The notes beneath the pieces are model-generated. The model was not told the origin of the DNA. It made no database searches and saw only the letters and a program-made list of their open reading frames with translations. Below, piece by piece: positions 9,884 through 18,284 of a DNA stretch of 64,000 nucleotides. How positions within the stretch are numbered: position 1 is the stretch's first letter; every line of letters begins with the position of its first letter. A program made the position numbers and the translations under genes. The stretch comes from G963665975 sp963665975 (GTDB lineage Bacteria > Bacteroidota > Rhodothermia > Rhodothermales > Bin80), in assembly GCA_963665975.1 (NCBI GenBank), contig OY762508.1, forward strand, positions 2,790,001 through 2,854,000, read 5' to 3'.

Positions 9884-10273
9884 ATGCAATCACTCACGCC
9901 GACCATCATCGTCGAAGCCATCGAACCGGTACTGCCCTTCTGGGTAGACCGCCTCGGATTTGCCGTCACCGATAAAGTCAGCGAAGGGGATCGCCTCGGT
10001 TTCGTCATTTTGAAGAACGGTCGGGTCGAGGTCATGTATCAGACCCTGGAGAGCATCCGGAACGATGTGCCGGAACTGGCCGATATGCCGTTGCAGGGAA
10101 GCGCGTTATTCGTGAAGGTGGGCACGCTCGAGAAACTCGACGCCGTAGACGAGGCGCTGTCCGGTGTGGATCGGGTCGTGCCCCGCAGAAGGACCTTCTA
10201 TGGAGCCGATGAGATTATCGTTCGCGACCCGGCCGGGAACGTGGTGACGTTCGCCTACTTTGCCAAGTCGTAA
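9884..10273 (+). CDS. VOC (glyoxalase/bleomycin-resistance) family protein
   Basis: This is a 129-aa single-module vicinal-oxygen-chelate protein. The ATG at 9884 gives MQSLTPTIIV at the normal family start; upstream in-frame codons encode no family sequence. Core features are VEAIEPVLPFWVDRLGFAVT at the N-terminus, the central GFVILKNGRVEVMYQ strand, and IIVRDPAGNVVTFAYF at the C-terminus, where the DPxGN motif is typical. The canonical metal ligands cannot be identified with certainty, so it may be a binding protein rather than an enzyme. It stands alone on the plus strand before a tRNA gene. Confidence 0.85.
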   Translation: MQSLTPTIIVEAIEPVLPFWVDRLGFAVTDKVSEGDRLGFVILKNGRVEVMYQTLESIRNDVPELADMPLQGSALFVKVGTLEKLDAVDEALSGVDRVVPRRRTFYGADEIIVRDPAGNVVTFAYFAKS

Positions 10274-10450
10274 AGCGCGCACTTCCTTTCACTCGACGCT
10301 CTGCCGGATCCTGCAAATGTAATCGGAGCGACCAGGTGAATCTTAGTCCACGTTCGCTCTCTGTTGGAATGTGACAAGCGGTCTTACATTCTTTGCTGTC
10401 ACGATACATCGCAATAGCTGCCCTACCAATTTTCTTCACCTCGGTGAATG

Positions 10451-10523
<73 letters not shown>

Positions 10524-10740
10524 GATGTGCGCTCCCGTGAAACAACTAAGGCGCCTTCTGGATTGACGGGCGCGATATGTCAAACACAGTTCCACGAGCA
10601 TTTCACGAGCAGGTTCCGAACGAAGAAGCCACAGAATGGTTACTATGCGCCCTGTGGCAGCAAGTGACGACTATTCGTTTGCACCAGGCGCGGGTCTAAC
10701 GCGCCGTGTTCCAAACCATCGCTTACGTTCAATATTTGGG
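10524..10740. other. Intergenic region between tRNA-Ala and thrA
   Basis: It should hold promoters for the divergent tRNA-Ala and thrA transcription units. In-frame codons upstream of the thrA ATG encode no aspartokinase-like sequence, so the longer frame starting at 10636 is not used. No riboswitch or leader peptide was recognised. Confidence 0.4.
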
Positions 10741-13218
10741 ATGAGCACCTCACGCGGGCAACGCTCCATACAAGTATTAAAGTTTGGCGGCACGTCTGTA
10801 GGGACGGTAGAGCGTATTCAGCGCGTTGTGGGACTTGTCCGCAGAGTGGATGGCGGCGTGCAACGCGTGGTAGTGGTTTCGGCCCTCGGAGGCGTGACCG
10901 ATGAACTGCTCCGATCAATAGACGAGGCACTCGAACGGACCGGACACCATCGGCAAGTTCTGCAAGGGCTGCGTGACCGCCACCGCGAAGCTGCCGAACG
11001 CCTGGCAATTCCCAAAGAAAGACCGGTCCTGAATGGTGTGCTCGAAGCATGCTGGGAAGAGGTCGAAAACCTTCTGGAGGGCATCTACCTCCTGGGAGAA
11101 TGTACGCCTCGCACGCGCGATGCCGTGCTTAGCATCGGCGAGCGGGCATCGGCACCCCTGGTGGCGGCGGCATTCAACATGGCCGGCGAGGATGCTGTTG
11201 CACTAGATGCACGCACCCTGATCCGAACGGACAATACGTATGGCGAGGCCAGCGTCGAGTTCACCGAGTCCGGAAATCTGATCGCCAAGACGTTTGAGGA
11301 TTTTTCACCAGATCAGATTGCCGTAGTCACGGGCTTTATCGCATCCACCGACAATGGGGAAACGACGACGCTCGGCCGCTCGGGCAGCGATTATACCGCA
11401 ACGATTCTGGGTCGTGCACTGTTGGCGGAACGGGTCGTCATATGGACGGATGTAGACGGCGTACTGTCGGCGGACCCGAAGGACGTGCCAGAGGCTTTCC
11501 CGCTCTCGCGGCTTAGCTACTCTGAAGCCGCAGAAATGGCCTATTTCGGAGCCAGGGTGCTCCATCCGCGCACTATGCGTCCGGTGCGAGACCAGGGCAT
11601 CCCCCTGCTCATCAAGAATTCGCTGAATCCCGAGGCCGCAGGAACGCTGATTTCCAGAGAGTCGCACGCAGTCGATCTGCGAGTCAAGGCGATATCCACT
11701 ATTCGAGGAGTAGCCGTTGTGATGCTGGAAGGTGGCGGGATGCTCGGCGTGCCGGGCATCGCCGCACGTGTGTTTGGGTCCCTGGCAGACAAGCAGATCA
11801 ACGTGCTGATGATCGCCCAGGCTTCCAGCGAGCACAGCATCTGCCTGGTCGTTCGTGAGCAAGACGCCGCCGCGGCCGTGGATGCACTCAAGGCTACGTT
11901 TGTCACAGAGCTGGGTCGAGGAGACGTAACCAGAATCTATGCGGTGTTCGCTTGTGCCGTTATTTCGGCCGTCGGCGATCAGATGCGCCACTCCCCGGGA
12001 CTCGCAGGCCGCATGTTCGCTACGCTCGGACGCAGTCGAGTCAACGTATTGTCTATCGCACAGGGTGCTGCCGAGACCAATATTTCGGCCGTCGTCCGTG
12101 ACGACGAGGTGCGCCTCGCGGTTCGCGCCCTGCATGAAGCCTTCCCCCTGGCACGTCTCAGGGCGCATGTTTGCCTGCTGGGATCGGGGCGCGTGAGCCG
12201 GCAGCTACTCGGTATCATCGCCTCGCAGGCATCAGACTTGCTGGACCGGGTGAGCCTCAATTTGCGGATCATTGGACTAGCAAATTCCAGCAAGATGTGT
12301 TGGGACACGGATGGAATTGCGCCAGAGCGCGTCATGGAGGAATTGGAGGATGGGGTGTCAACAAATCTGGATTGGCTGATTGAGCAGCTTGGGGCAAGCA
12401 GACTGGAACGCGTGATACTTGTAGATGCTACGGCCTCAGAGCGTGTCGCTGGGCTGTATCCCAAATTCCTGGAACTTGGCATCGGTGTGGTAACTGCAAG
12501 CAAACTCGCCAACTCCGCCGACATGGGCTACTACCGGCGCCTTCAGAAAGCAGCGCGCCGGCGGGAAGTCGCTTACCGCTATGAAACGACCGTGGGCGCC
12601 GGACTACCCGTGTTGTCCACAATTCGAGACCTGGTGCGGTCTGGAGACCGCATTCGCAGTGTAGAGGGCGTATTGTCGGGTACGCTGGGCTATATTTTCA
12701 ACGAGATCGAAACGGGACGACCATTTTCAGAAGTCATCATGGAGGCACATGCCCTCGGCTATACGGAGCCGGATCCATGGATCGACCTGGCGGGCGAAGA
12801 TGTAGCACGCAAACTGTTGATCCTAGTGCGTGAAATGGGCGTCGAGGCAGAGCGGGAAGATGTAGACGTTGAGTCGCTTATTCCGGCGAACCTTCCTCAC
12901 GGAACGATGGAAGAATTCCGCGCATCGCTGCCCAGCATGGACGCGTACTGGTCAAAGCGCGTCGAGGCTGCCATACGCGAAGGGAAAAGCCTTCGGTACG
13001 TTGCCACATTTGATGGCGAGCGGTTAAGTGTAAAGGTTCGAGCTTTGAATGCAGATTCTCCGTTTTCCCGGCTTCACGGAACAGAAAACGCGGTCATCAT
13101 TCGTACGGATCGCTATGACTCCATGCCCATGGTAGTCCGGGGACCGGGAGCTGGTCCCGATGTCACCGCAGCAGGACTTCTGGCGGATATCATTAAGGCG
13201 GCCGAATTGATGCCGTAA
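10741..13218 (+). CDS. thrA: Bifunctional aspartate kinase / homoserine dehydrogenase
   Basis: This 825-aa fusion catalyses the first and third steps of the aspartate pathway to threonine, methionine and lysine. The aspartokinase domain begins with KFGGTSVG at residues 14-21 and contains TTLGRSGSDYTA. Paired ACT-type regulatory domains follow at about 320-470 (NVLMIAQASSEHSI and NVLSIAQGAAETNIS), which normally mediate feedback inhibition. The homoserine dehydrogenase domain starts with the nucleotide-binding segment LLGSGRVSRQL at about 480 and includes GVVTASKLANS and EGVLSGTLGYIFNEI. The ATG at 10741 is chosen by alignment to the family start. It is followed by dapB and dapA on the same strand, giving an aspartate-family amino acid cluster. 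Confidence 0.97.
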   Translation: MSTSRGQRSIQVLKFGGTSVGTVERIQRVVGLVRRVDGGVQRVVVVSALGGVTDELLRSIDEALERTGHHRQVLQGLRDRHREAAERLAIPKERPVLNGVLEACWEEVENLLEGIYLLGECTPRTRDAVLSIGERASAPLVAAAFNMAGEDAVALDARTLIRTDNTYGEASVEFTESGNLIAKTFEDFSPDQIAVVTGFIASTDNGETTTLGRSGSDYTATILGRALLAERVVIWTDVDGVLSADPKDVPEAFPLSRLSYSEAAEMAYFGARVLHPRTMRPVRDQGIPLLIKNSLNPEAAGTLISRESHAVDLRVKAISTIRGVAVVMLEGGGMLGVPGIAARVFGSLADKQINVLMIAQASSEHSICLVVREQDAAAAVDALKATFVTELGRGDVTRIYAVFACAVISAVGDQMRHSPGLAGRMFATLGRSRVNVLSIAQGAAETNISAVVRDDEVRLAVRALHEAFPLARLRAHVCLLGSGRVSRQLLGIIASQASDLLDRVSLNLRIIGLANSSKMCWDTDGIAPERVMEELEDGVSTNLDWLIEQLGASRLERVILVDATASERVAGLYPKFLELGIGVVTASKLANSADMGYYRRLQKAARRREVAYRYETTVGAGLPVLSTIRDLVRSGDRIRSVEGVLSGTLGYIFNEIETGRPFSEVIMEAHALGYTEPDPWIDLAGEDVARKLLILVREMGVEAEREDVDVESLIPANLPHGTMEEFRASLPSMDAYWSKRVEAAIREGKSLRYVATFDGERLSVKVRALNADSPFSRLHGTENAVIIRTDRYDSMPMVVRGPGAGPDVTAAGLLADIIKAAELMP

Positions 13219-13272
13219 CGACCCGGCGCTAAGCGCGCTGATCACCAAGCTCAACCGGGAGCAAGGGCCATC

Positions 13273-14010
13273 ATGAAGATCGCGCTCGTAGGTACTGGCC
13301 GTATGGGAAATGCGGTGGAAGCGGTGGCCGCTTCGCGAGGGCACGCCATTGTTGCGAGATTCAACAGCTTGCACCCGCTAGCGTCGGCCGGCAGCCCCGT
13401 GGCCATGGCTGGCGCCGAGGTGGCAATCGACTTTTCGTTGCCTTCCCTGGTTGTGGATCATGTGCGGCATTACTGCGCATGGCGCCTGCCAGCGGTGATC
13501 GGCACCACGGGCTGGTACCAGGCGCTATCTGACGTGGAAGCTCTGGTGGCATCCGGTGCCGCACCTATTTTGTATGCTCCGAACTTTTCTCTCGGCATTG
13601 CCGTGCTCGACCATGCGCTGCGTGCGGTGGGTCCAATCCTGGATCGGCTCCCCGAGTTTGATGTGGCACTACATGAAGTCCACCACACCAGCAAGGTTGA
13701 CCGCCCAAGCGGGACGGCGCTCGCCCTCGCTGAGACGTTGGTAGACAGTCTGGAGCACAAGAAGCACCTCGAGACCACGCCGCCTGATGGAGCAGTGGAC
13801 CCCGAAGCTCTCCTGGTCACCTCCAGCCGTATCGGCAGCGTTTTCGGCGAGCATACGGTCACCATGGACAGTCCTTATGACCAGATCGTGCTATCACATG
13901 CGGCCAAGAATCGGCAGGGCTTTGCTCTGGGCGCTGTCAAGGCAGCAGAATGGCTGCCGGGCCATAAGGGGCTCCTGACGCTCGCCGATGTGCTCCAGGA
14001 CTGGCTATAG
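13273..14010 (+). CDS. dapB: 4-hydroxy-tetrahydrodipicolinate reductase
   Basis: This 245-aa cytosolic enzyme reduces HTPA to tetrahydrodipicolinate in lysine/diaminopimelate synthesis. The N-terminal dinucleotide-binding motif is VGTGRMGNAV (residues 5-14). The substrate-binding signature EVHHTSKVDRPSGTA, with the catalytic HH and Lys, lies at about 135-149. It uses NAD(P)H. The length matches the family. It lies 54 bp after thrA and 30 bp before dapA, so one transcript is likely. Confidence 0.96.
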   Translation: MKIALVGTGRMGNAVEAVAASRGHAIVARFNSLHPLASAGSPVAMAGAEVAIDFSLPSLVVDHVRHYCAWRLPAVIGTTGWYQALSDVEALVASGAAPILYAPNFSLGIAVLDHALRAVGPILDRLPEFDVALHEVHHTSKVDRPSGTALALAETLVDSLEHKKHLETTPPDGAVDPEALLVTSSRIGSVFGEHTVTMDSPYDQIVLSHAAKNRQGFALGAVKAAEWLPGHKGLLTLADVLQDWL

Positions 14011-14040
14011 CATCCTGTAACCCTATCCCAATTCAATCAT

Positions 14041-14937
14041 ATGCTATTTAGAGGAACAGCCCCGGCATTGGTGACTCCCTTTGCACAGGACGGCGCTATT
14101 GACAACACCGCCTTTTGCCGACTGATAGACCGGCAGATAAAAGGCGGCGCGGACGCGCTCGTCGTGCTGGGGACTACCGGAGAAAACGCCACGATCTGGC
14201 CAGACGAGCGCCGACGCCTGGTGGATCTCGCGCTTGAGCACACGGCTGGCCGACTTCCGGTTATCATTGGGACAGGCAATAATTCCACAAGCGAAAGTAT
14301 TGTTTTTTCAAAGGAGGCGGCCGCCTCTGGCGCGGATGGCCTGTTGGTAGTGGGCCCGTACTATAACAAGCCCACGCAGCTAGGATTTGAAGCCCACGTG
14401 GCGGCTATCGCAGACGCCACGGATCGTCCGATCATTCTGTACAATGTGCCTGGTCGTACAAGCTTCAACGCTACAGCGGAAACCACGCTGCGAATTGCAG
14501 ATGCCGTACCCAGTGTGGTTGGCGTCAAAGAGGCTTCCGGCGACCTGGCCCAGATTTCAGACATTCTGGCACATCGCACCGACCGGCTTGCGGTCTATGC
14601 CGGGGATGACGAAATGGCGCTCCCGCTCCTGGCGCTGGGGGCCGATGGCGTCATCTCGGTGGTCAGCAACGTGTTGCCTCGGCAGTTTGGCGGTCTCGTG
14701 CGCGCGGGACTCGCAGGAGATTTCTCCGCGGCCAAAGCACTGCAGTTCGGTCAGTTGGAAGCCATGCGCGCCTGCTTTTACGAAACCAATCCTGTGCCGG
14801 TGAAGACGGTCCTGGCGGACATGGGCCTCATCCAACTCTATCTTCGGCTGCCGCTGGTTGCGATGACGCCAGACAACCGCGACCGCGTGATTGCGGCCTT
14901 CGAACCCCTTCTGGAAGGAGAAAACTCAGCACTGTAA
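14041..14937 (+). CDS. dapA: 4-hydroxy-tetrahydrodipicolinate synthase
   Basis: This 298-aa TIM-barrel aldolase condenses pyruvate with aspartate semialdehyde. Visible motifs are GTAPALVTPF at the N-terminus, LGTTGENAT (the Thr-Thr of the proton relay), YYNKPTQLG, the tyrosine-containing YNVPGRTS and the Schiff-base lysine in VGVKEASGD. Its order after dapB is unusual compared with dapA-first clusters, but both feed the same pathway. The pathway product serves peptidoglycan and lysine. Confidence 0.97.
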   Translation: MLFRGTAPALVTPFAQDGAIDNTAFCRLIDRQIKGGADALVVLGTTGENATIWPDERRRLVDLALEHTAGRLPVIIGTGNNSTSESIVFSKEAAASGADGLLVVGPYYNKPTQLGFEAHVAAIADATDRPIILYNVPGRTSFNATAETTLRIADAVPSVVGVKEASGDLAQISDILAHRTDRLAVYAGDDEMALPLLALGADGVISVVSNVLPRQFGGLVRAGLAGDFSAAKALQFGQLEAMRACFYETNPVPVKTVLADMGLIQLYLRLPLVAMTPDNRDRVIAAFEPLLEGENSAL

Positions 14938-14947
14938 TCGTCTCTGA

Positions 14948-15301
14948 ATGACAAGCGCAGTAAACCTTTCCGAGTCCCTCGCCCGCTTAGATGAATTCTG
15001 GAGCCCGCGGGTAGTCGGCGCCCTGAATGGGCAGCATGTCAAGCTGGCGAAGGTATTCGGGGAATTTGTCTGGCACCGGCACGAGGAGGAAGACGAGCTC
15101 TTCCTGGTCGTAAAGGGACGCCTGCTGATCCGGCTTAAGGAAGGCGAGGTCACCGTAAAAGAGGGTGAATTCTTTATTGTCCCGCGTGGGACAGATCACC
15201 AACCTGTGGCAGAGGAGGAGGCACACATCCTGTTGTTCGAGCCGGAAACCACGCGCAGGTTGGGTGACAAGGAGGGCGTGGCGGATCCTGTGCGCGACTA
15301 G
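14948..15301 (+). CDS. Small cupin-domain protein
   Basis: This 117-aa single-domain cupin belongs to the conserved-barrel fold. Motif 1 is visible as VWHRHEEEDELFLVVKGRLL with the usual HxH-x4-E metal ligands, and motif 2 as GEFFIVPRGTDHQPVAEEE. Such proteins are metal-dependent sugar or small-molecule binders or isomerases; the substrate cannot be read from the sequence. It starts 10 bp after dapA and may be co-transcribed. Its stop codon overlaps the end of an antisense duplicated DUF4249 fragment. Confidence 0.88.
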   Translation: MTSAVNLSESLARLDEFWSPRVVGALNGQHVKLAKVFGEFVWHRHEEEDELFLVVKGRLLIRLKEGEVTVKEGEFFIVPRGTDHQPVAEEEAHILLFEPETTRRLGDKEGVADPVRD

Positions 15302-15422
15302 AGACCGCCGGGTCTAAGAACTTCCAGTTCGACCGTCACGCGCGCGTAGCTGCCGAAGACGCCATGTGCGCCGCGCACGGGCTCCAGCGGATTGGGGATT
15401 TCGCCAGGCGCGAACGTAGAGC
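15298..15422 (-). pseudogene. Duplicated 3' end of the DUF4249 gene (direct repeat copy A)
   Basis: The minus strand encodes STFAPGEIPNPLEP, RGAHGVFGSYARVTVELEVL and RPGGL then stop. This repeats the last ~40 residues of the intact DUF4249 gene at 18285. At the DNA level 15310-15422 matches 18297-18409 with about one mismatch, at a constant offset of 2987 bp, and weaker similarity extends to the stop codons. The upstream part of the gene is missing. The two direct copies bracket the AlbA_2/HATPase gene, which suggests an insertion or duplication at the 3' end of DUF4249. Confidence 0.85.
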
Positions 15423-15824
15423 GTCCTGTGCATTGCTTGCAACGGTGCACGACTGGAGTGCGAAATAACGATCCCTCTGACCTGGAATCAACTCTTTTCA
15501 CACGCTATCGATCTGGCGTGCTATCGTCTTTGTTCTTGCCAGCCACACCATCTCGGGCTTTTGCCCTCGACTTCCGCCACTTATGGTGATTCCCAGGTTT
15601 TTCTCACGAAATCGCGCCCGTTCGGTGTTAGACGATAGAGCTGGTTCCTGCTGCGTGGTTTGTCCGGGATGGTCATTTCGATCAGCCTCGCTTCGAGGGC
15701 AGGTCGAAGGAAGATACGCGGTTGGAAAGTGGTACCGGTGAGCCCGTCCTAAAGCAGCTTGCAATTGGGTGCGGCCCATTTCGCCATTCAGGGCCACCAC
15801 CAGTCGTTTGACTTGCTCGGTAGG
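15423..15824 (-). pseudogene. Degenerate second winged-helix module of the AlbA_2/HATPase gene
   Basis: Just beyond the stop of the AlbA_2 gene the minus strand continues in the same frame with TEQVKRLVVALNGEMGRTQL, then QAALGRAHRYHFPTAYL. This is a near copy of residues ~394-433 of the gene. A 4-bp insertion at about 15709 then shifts the frame; in the new frame LRPALEARLIEMTIPDKPRS follows. The segment is a second copy of the C-terminal wHTH module that has been cut off by a TAA codon and frameshifted. The leftmost ~200 bp holds nothing else recognisable. Confidence 0.75.
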
Positions 15825-17567
15825 TTACTTGGCACCTTGCTTGGTGACTTGGTCGGTAGCTTGGTCGGTAGCTTGGTCGGTAGCTTGGTCGGTAGCTTGG
15901 TCGGTAGCTTGGTCGGTAGCTTGGTCGGTAGCTTGGTCGGTAGCTTGGTCGGTAGCTTGGTCGGTAACTTGGTCGGTAACTTGGTCGGTAGCTTGGTCGG
16001 TAGCTTGGTCGGTAGCTTGGTCGGTAGCTTGGTCGGTAGCTTGGTCGGTAACTTGGTCGGTAACTTGGTCGGTAACTTGTCTCGTGGCTTGCCCGGTTTC
16101 TTCCTCGGCAGAGTGATCGTTCCTTACCCGCGCCCCCATCTCGGGGTACGGTCGGAAGAGGACCGTCACGAATTCGTGTCCTTCCGGTGTCAGACGATAG
16201 CGCTGATTCTTGCTGCGTGGTTTGTCCGGGATGGTCATTTCGATCAGTCCGGCTTCGAGGGCAGGTCGAAGATACGCGGTAGTGAAGTGGTACCGGTGAG
16301 CCAGTCCTAAGGCAGATTGCAACTGGGCGCGGCCCATTTCGCCATTCAGGGCCACCACCAGTCGTTCGACTTGCGCGGTAACTTGTTCGGTATCGTGCCC
16401 GGGTTCTTCCCTAGCAAATTGATCATGCCTTGCTTGGGTCCTCACCTCGGGATTCGGTCGGAAAATGACCGTCACAAATTCGTCGGTCACAAATTCTGGT
16501 TCCGGGCACCGCAACCCCCTGGACTCGTCGCGGATGCGCCGGATGCCGGTTCCCGCCTTCTCGATGAAGCCGATGCGGTGGAGCAGATCCGCAATCAGTG
16601 CGTTCCGTCGAACGCTGCGACGACCAAGATCGGCAAGCGACAAACCTCGGGGTAGGCCACCTGGGCTTACCACTTCGACCCGGTCGGCGTAGATCTCGAC
16701 GAAGATGTTGGCACCGGCAAAGAACCAGTCCCGATGCATGACGGCGTTGGTGATCGCTTCGCGCAGTGCGTTGATTGGGTACTCGGGGATATCCTGCCGC
16801 TGGAGCCCCTCAATGCGGTAGGCCGTACGAGTATTGCGCTCGACGAATCTCAGCGCATCCTCGATGTCGGCCACGACGCCACCGTCGAAGTCCTTGCGGT
16901 CCAGGATGTGAACCTTGTCGGTACCCCTCGCCAGCAGGCAGGTGATGTAGGCCTCGGGAAAGAAATGGCGCACGTTCTTGGCGAAAAACAGCACGCCAGC
17001 GTTGCGGAAGAGCAGCGTTCTATTTACTCGCTCAGCAACCTCGATGTTGACGAGCACGTCCTCGACCAGAGGCCAGCCGGAAATTCCAGAAAGACGAAGC
17101 CATGCATCGAACTTCTCGTGGTCAAAATCCTCCGGGTACTTGAACTCGACGCAGGGTGCCAGATCGAAGCGGACGGCGCCCTCCGCCCGAAAGAAATCGC
17201 GAATTTCCTCGCGGGTCAGCTTTTGCGTCACCGCGCCCTGCCGCCAAAAGAAGCCGTCGCTGCACTGCACGGGTTTGGAATTGCTCTCCCTGACGTGGAC
17301 GGCAAACACTTGTCCGACCGGTTCCGTCCGCACCCGGACCGGTGGATCGCAGTTGCGTGCAATGTCCTGGATGCGGGCACGTAGAGTATTGGTATCCCGA
17401 ACACCGGTCACGGCGCCATCGTCCCCCACACCTAGAAGAATCTTGCCGCCGATGGTGTTCGCTAGTGCCACAAGCTCTCGCGCGAACGACGACGAGAGGC
17501 GTTCCTTGAATTCGAGGGTCGTCCCTTCCCCCTCCTGGATGAGAATGTCTAGATCATCGGGTGTCAT
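15825..17567 (-). CDS. AlbA_2 / HATPase_c_4 putative DNA-binding regulator with TDQ-repeat tail
   Basis: The protein is 580 aa, starting at the ATG at 17567 (MTPDDLDILI). Residues ~10-120 form a Schlafen-type AlbA_2 domain (EGTTLEFKERL, ALANTIGGKILLGVGDDG). Residues ~265-345 form a GHKL-like HATPase_c_4 (YPINALREAITNAVMHRDW, EKAGTGIRRI). A winged helix at ~400-465 reads VALNGEMGRAQLQSALGLAH then RYRLTPEG. After a partial repeat of the module (EFVTVLFRPYPE), the tail from ~497 is 19 copies of V/A-TDQ ending VTKQGAK. Related proteins act as transcription regulators or as parts of defence and stress loci; the exact role is unknown. The repetitive tail and duplicated wHTH suggest recent replication slippage. 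Confidence 0.85.
   Translation of the reverse strand: MTPDDLDILIQEGEGTTLEFKERLSSSFARELVALANTIGGKILLGVGDDGAVTGVRDTNTLRARIQDIARNCDPPVRVRTEPVGQVFAVHVRESNSKPVQCSDGFFWRQGAVTQKLTREEIRDFFRAEGAVRFDLAPCVEFKYPEDFDHEKFDAWLRLSGISGWPLVEDVLVNIEVAERVNRTLLFRNAGVLFFAKNVRHFFPEAYITCLLARGTDKVHILDRKDFDGGVVADIEDALRFVERNTRTAYRIEGLQRQDIPEYPINALREAITNAVMHRDWFFAGANIFVEIYADRVEVVSPGGLPRGLSLADLGRRSVRRNALIADLLHRIGFIEKAGTGIRRIRDESRGLRCPEPEFVTDEFVTVIFRPNPEVRTQARHDQFAREEPGHDTEQVTAQVERLVVALNGEMGRAQLQSALGLAHRYHFTTAYLRPALEAGLIEMTIPDKPRSKNQRYRLTPEGHEFVTVLFRPYPEMGARVRNDHSAEEETGQATRQVTDQVTDQVTDQATDQATDQATDQATDQATDQVTDQVTDQATDQATDQATDQATDQATDQATDQATDQATDQATDQVTKQGAK
15843..16080. repeat. 12-bp tandem repeat array (about 19 units)
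   Basis: The plus-strand unit is TTGGTCGGTAGC or TTGGTCGGTAAC, repeated about 19 times with only the G/A variation at one position plus degenerate edge units. On the minus strand the units encode ATDQ and VTDQ; from the protein N-terminal side the order is 3 V, 5 A, 2 V, 9 A. Because the unit is a multiple of three, several frames stay open across it, creating a long spurious antisense frame. Near-perfect identity implies recent slippage-driven expansion. Confidence 0.97.
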
Positions 17568-18284
17568 GCGGATTCCTCGGATCGCCGGGTGATGCGAGAA
17601 GGATGGCGTGTCTTCTGAATGTAGCGCTTGATGAGGAATTCGCGTACCCAATCATTTTCGTAACCGTCTCACTCGTTGAGAGTCGTAGATTCCAATGGTC
17701 TGCTCTCCGTCTGATCATCGGCGCTGTTCTGCACCCACGCGTCTACTTGCGAGGATCAGAGCCGAAACATCTGTCCTACGCGATGTGCCGACAGGCCCTT
17801 CGTGTCGACCCATCGATTGATCGTGTCTTTGATACCTGCAGGTGGTCAGTTCCGTCCGCGATGTCAACCCAAGGTTCTTCAGATGCCAGATTCTACTGCC
17901 TCCGTCTTCGGGTAGGCACGCCTACCGTAGATTGTACAACATCATCACCGGATCATAAGCATCATTCAAAGTAAGGAGCACAAAAAGCACACAAATCCAT
18001 CGTGTCCACCAAATCGCGCACGAAATGGGGGATATGCTGTTTCGGCATTTACTCCCGAAGCGACGAGGGCAACTATGAATCCGGAATACAAGTGTGGCCC
18101 GTGGTGTGCATAACAGCTGTACACGGTTCTAAGGATGCAGACGAGAGGACAAGAACATCATGTGGACACCACTAATATCCGACATATAGACACTAACGGC
18201 ACCCGTAGAACCCGGCCAACTGTACTTCGCACCCAAACGCACCACGATATAGTCAGCAAGGGCCGCTTCTACGGCGCAGGCCCC
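17568..18284. other. Intergenic region between the AlbA_2 gene and the DUF4249 gene
   Basis: I see no convincing gene here. The longest plus-strand frame (17561-17974) has no recognisable domain and unusual composition, and it overlaps the AlbA_2 start. The region probably holds the AlbA_2 promoter. It lies inside the interval bracketed by the DUF4249 direct repeats. No integrase or RNA gene is visible. Confidence 0.4.

Noticed and set aside
15843..16080. Array mistaken for a CRISPR locus
   Set aside because: Units are 12 bp, contiguous, without spacers, and encode a repeat in a gene; no cas genes nearby.
15759..16310. Long plus-strand frame with repeated GSLV/VG residues
   Set aside because: It is the antisense of the 12-bp array in the AlbA_2 gene; a repeat length that is a multiple of three keeps the frame open artificially.
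17561..17974. 137-aa plus-strand frame
   Set aside because: No domain, Cys/Ser-rich out-of-frame composition, overlaps the AlbA_2 start.
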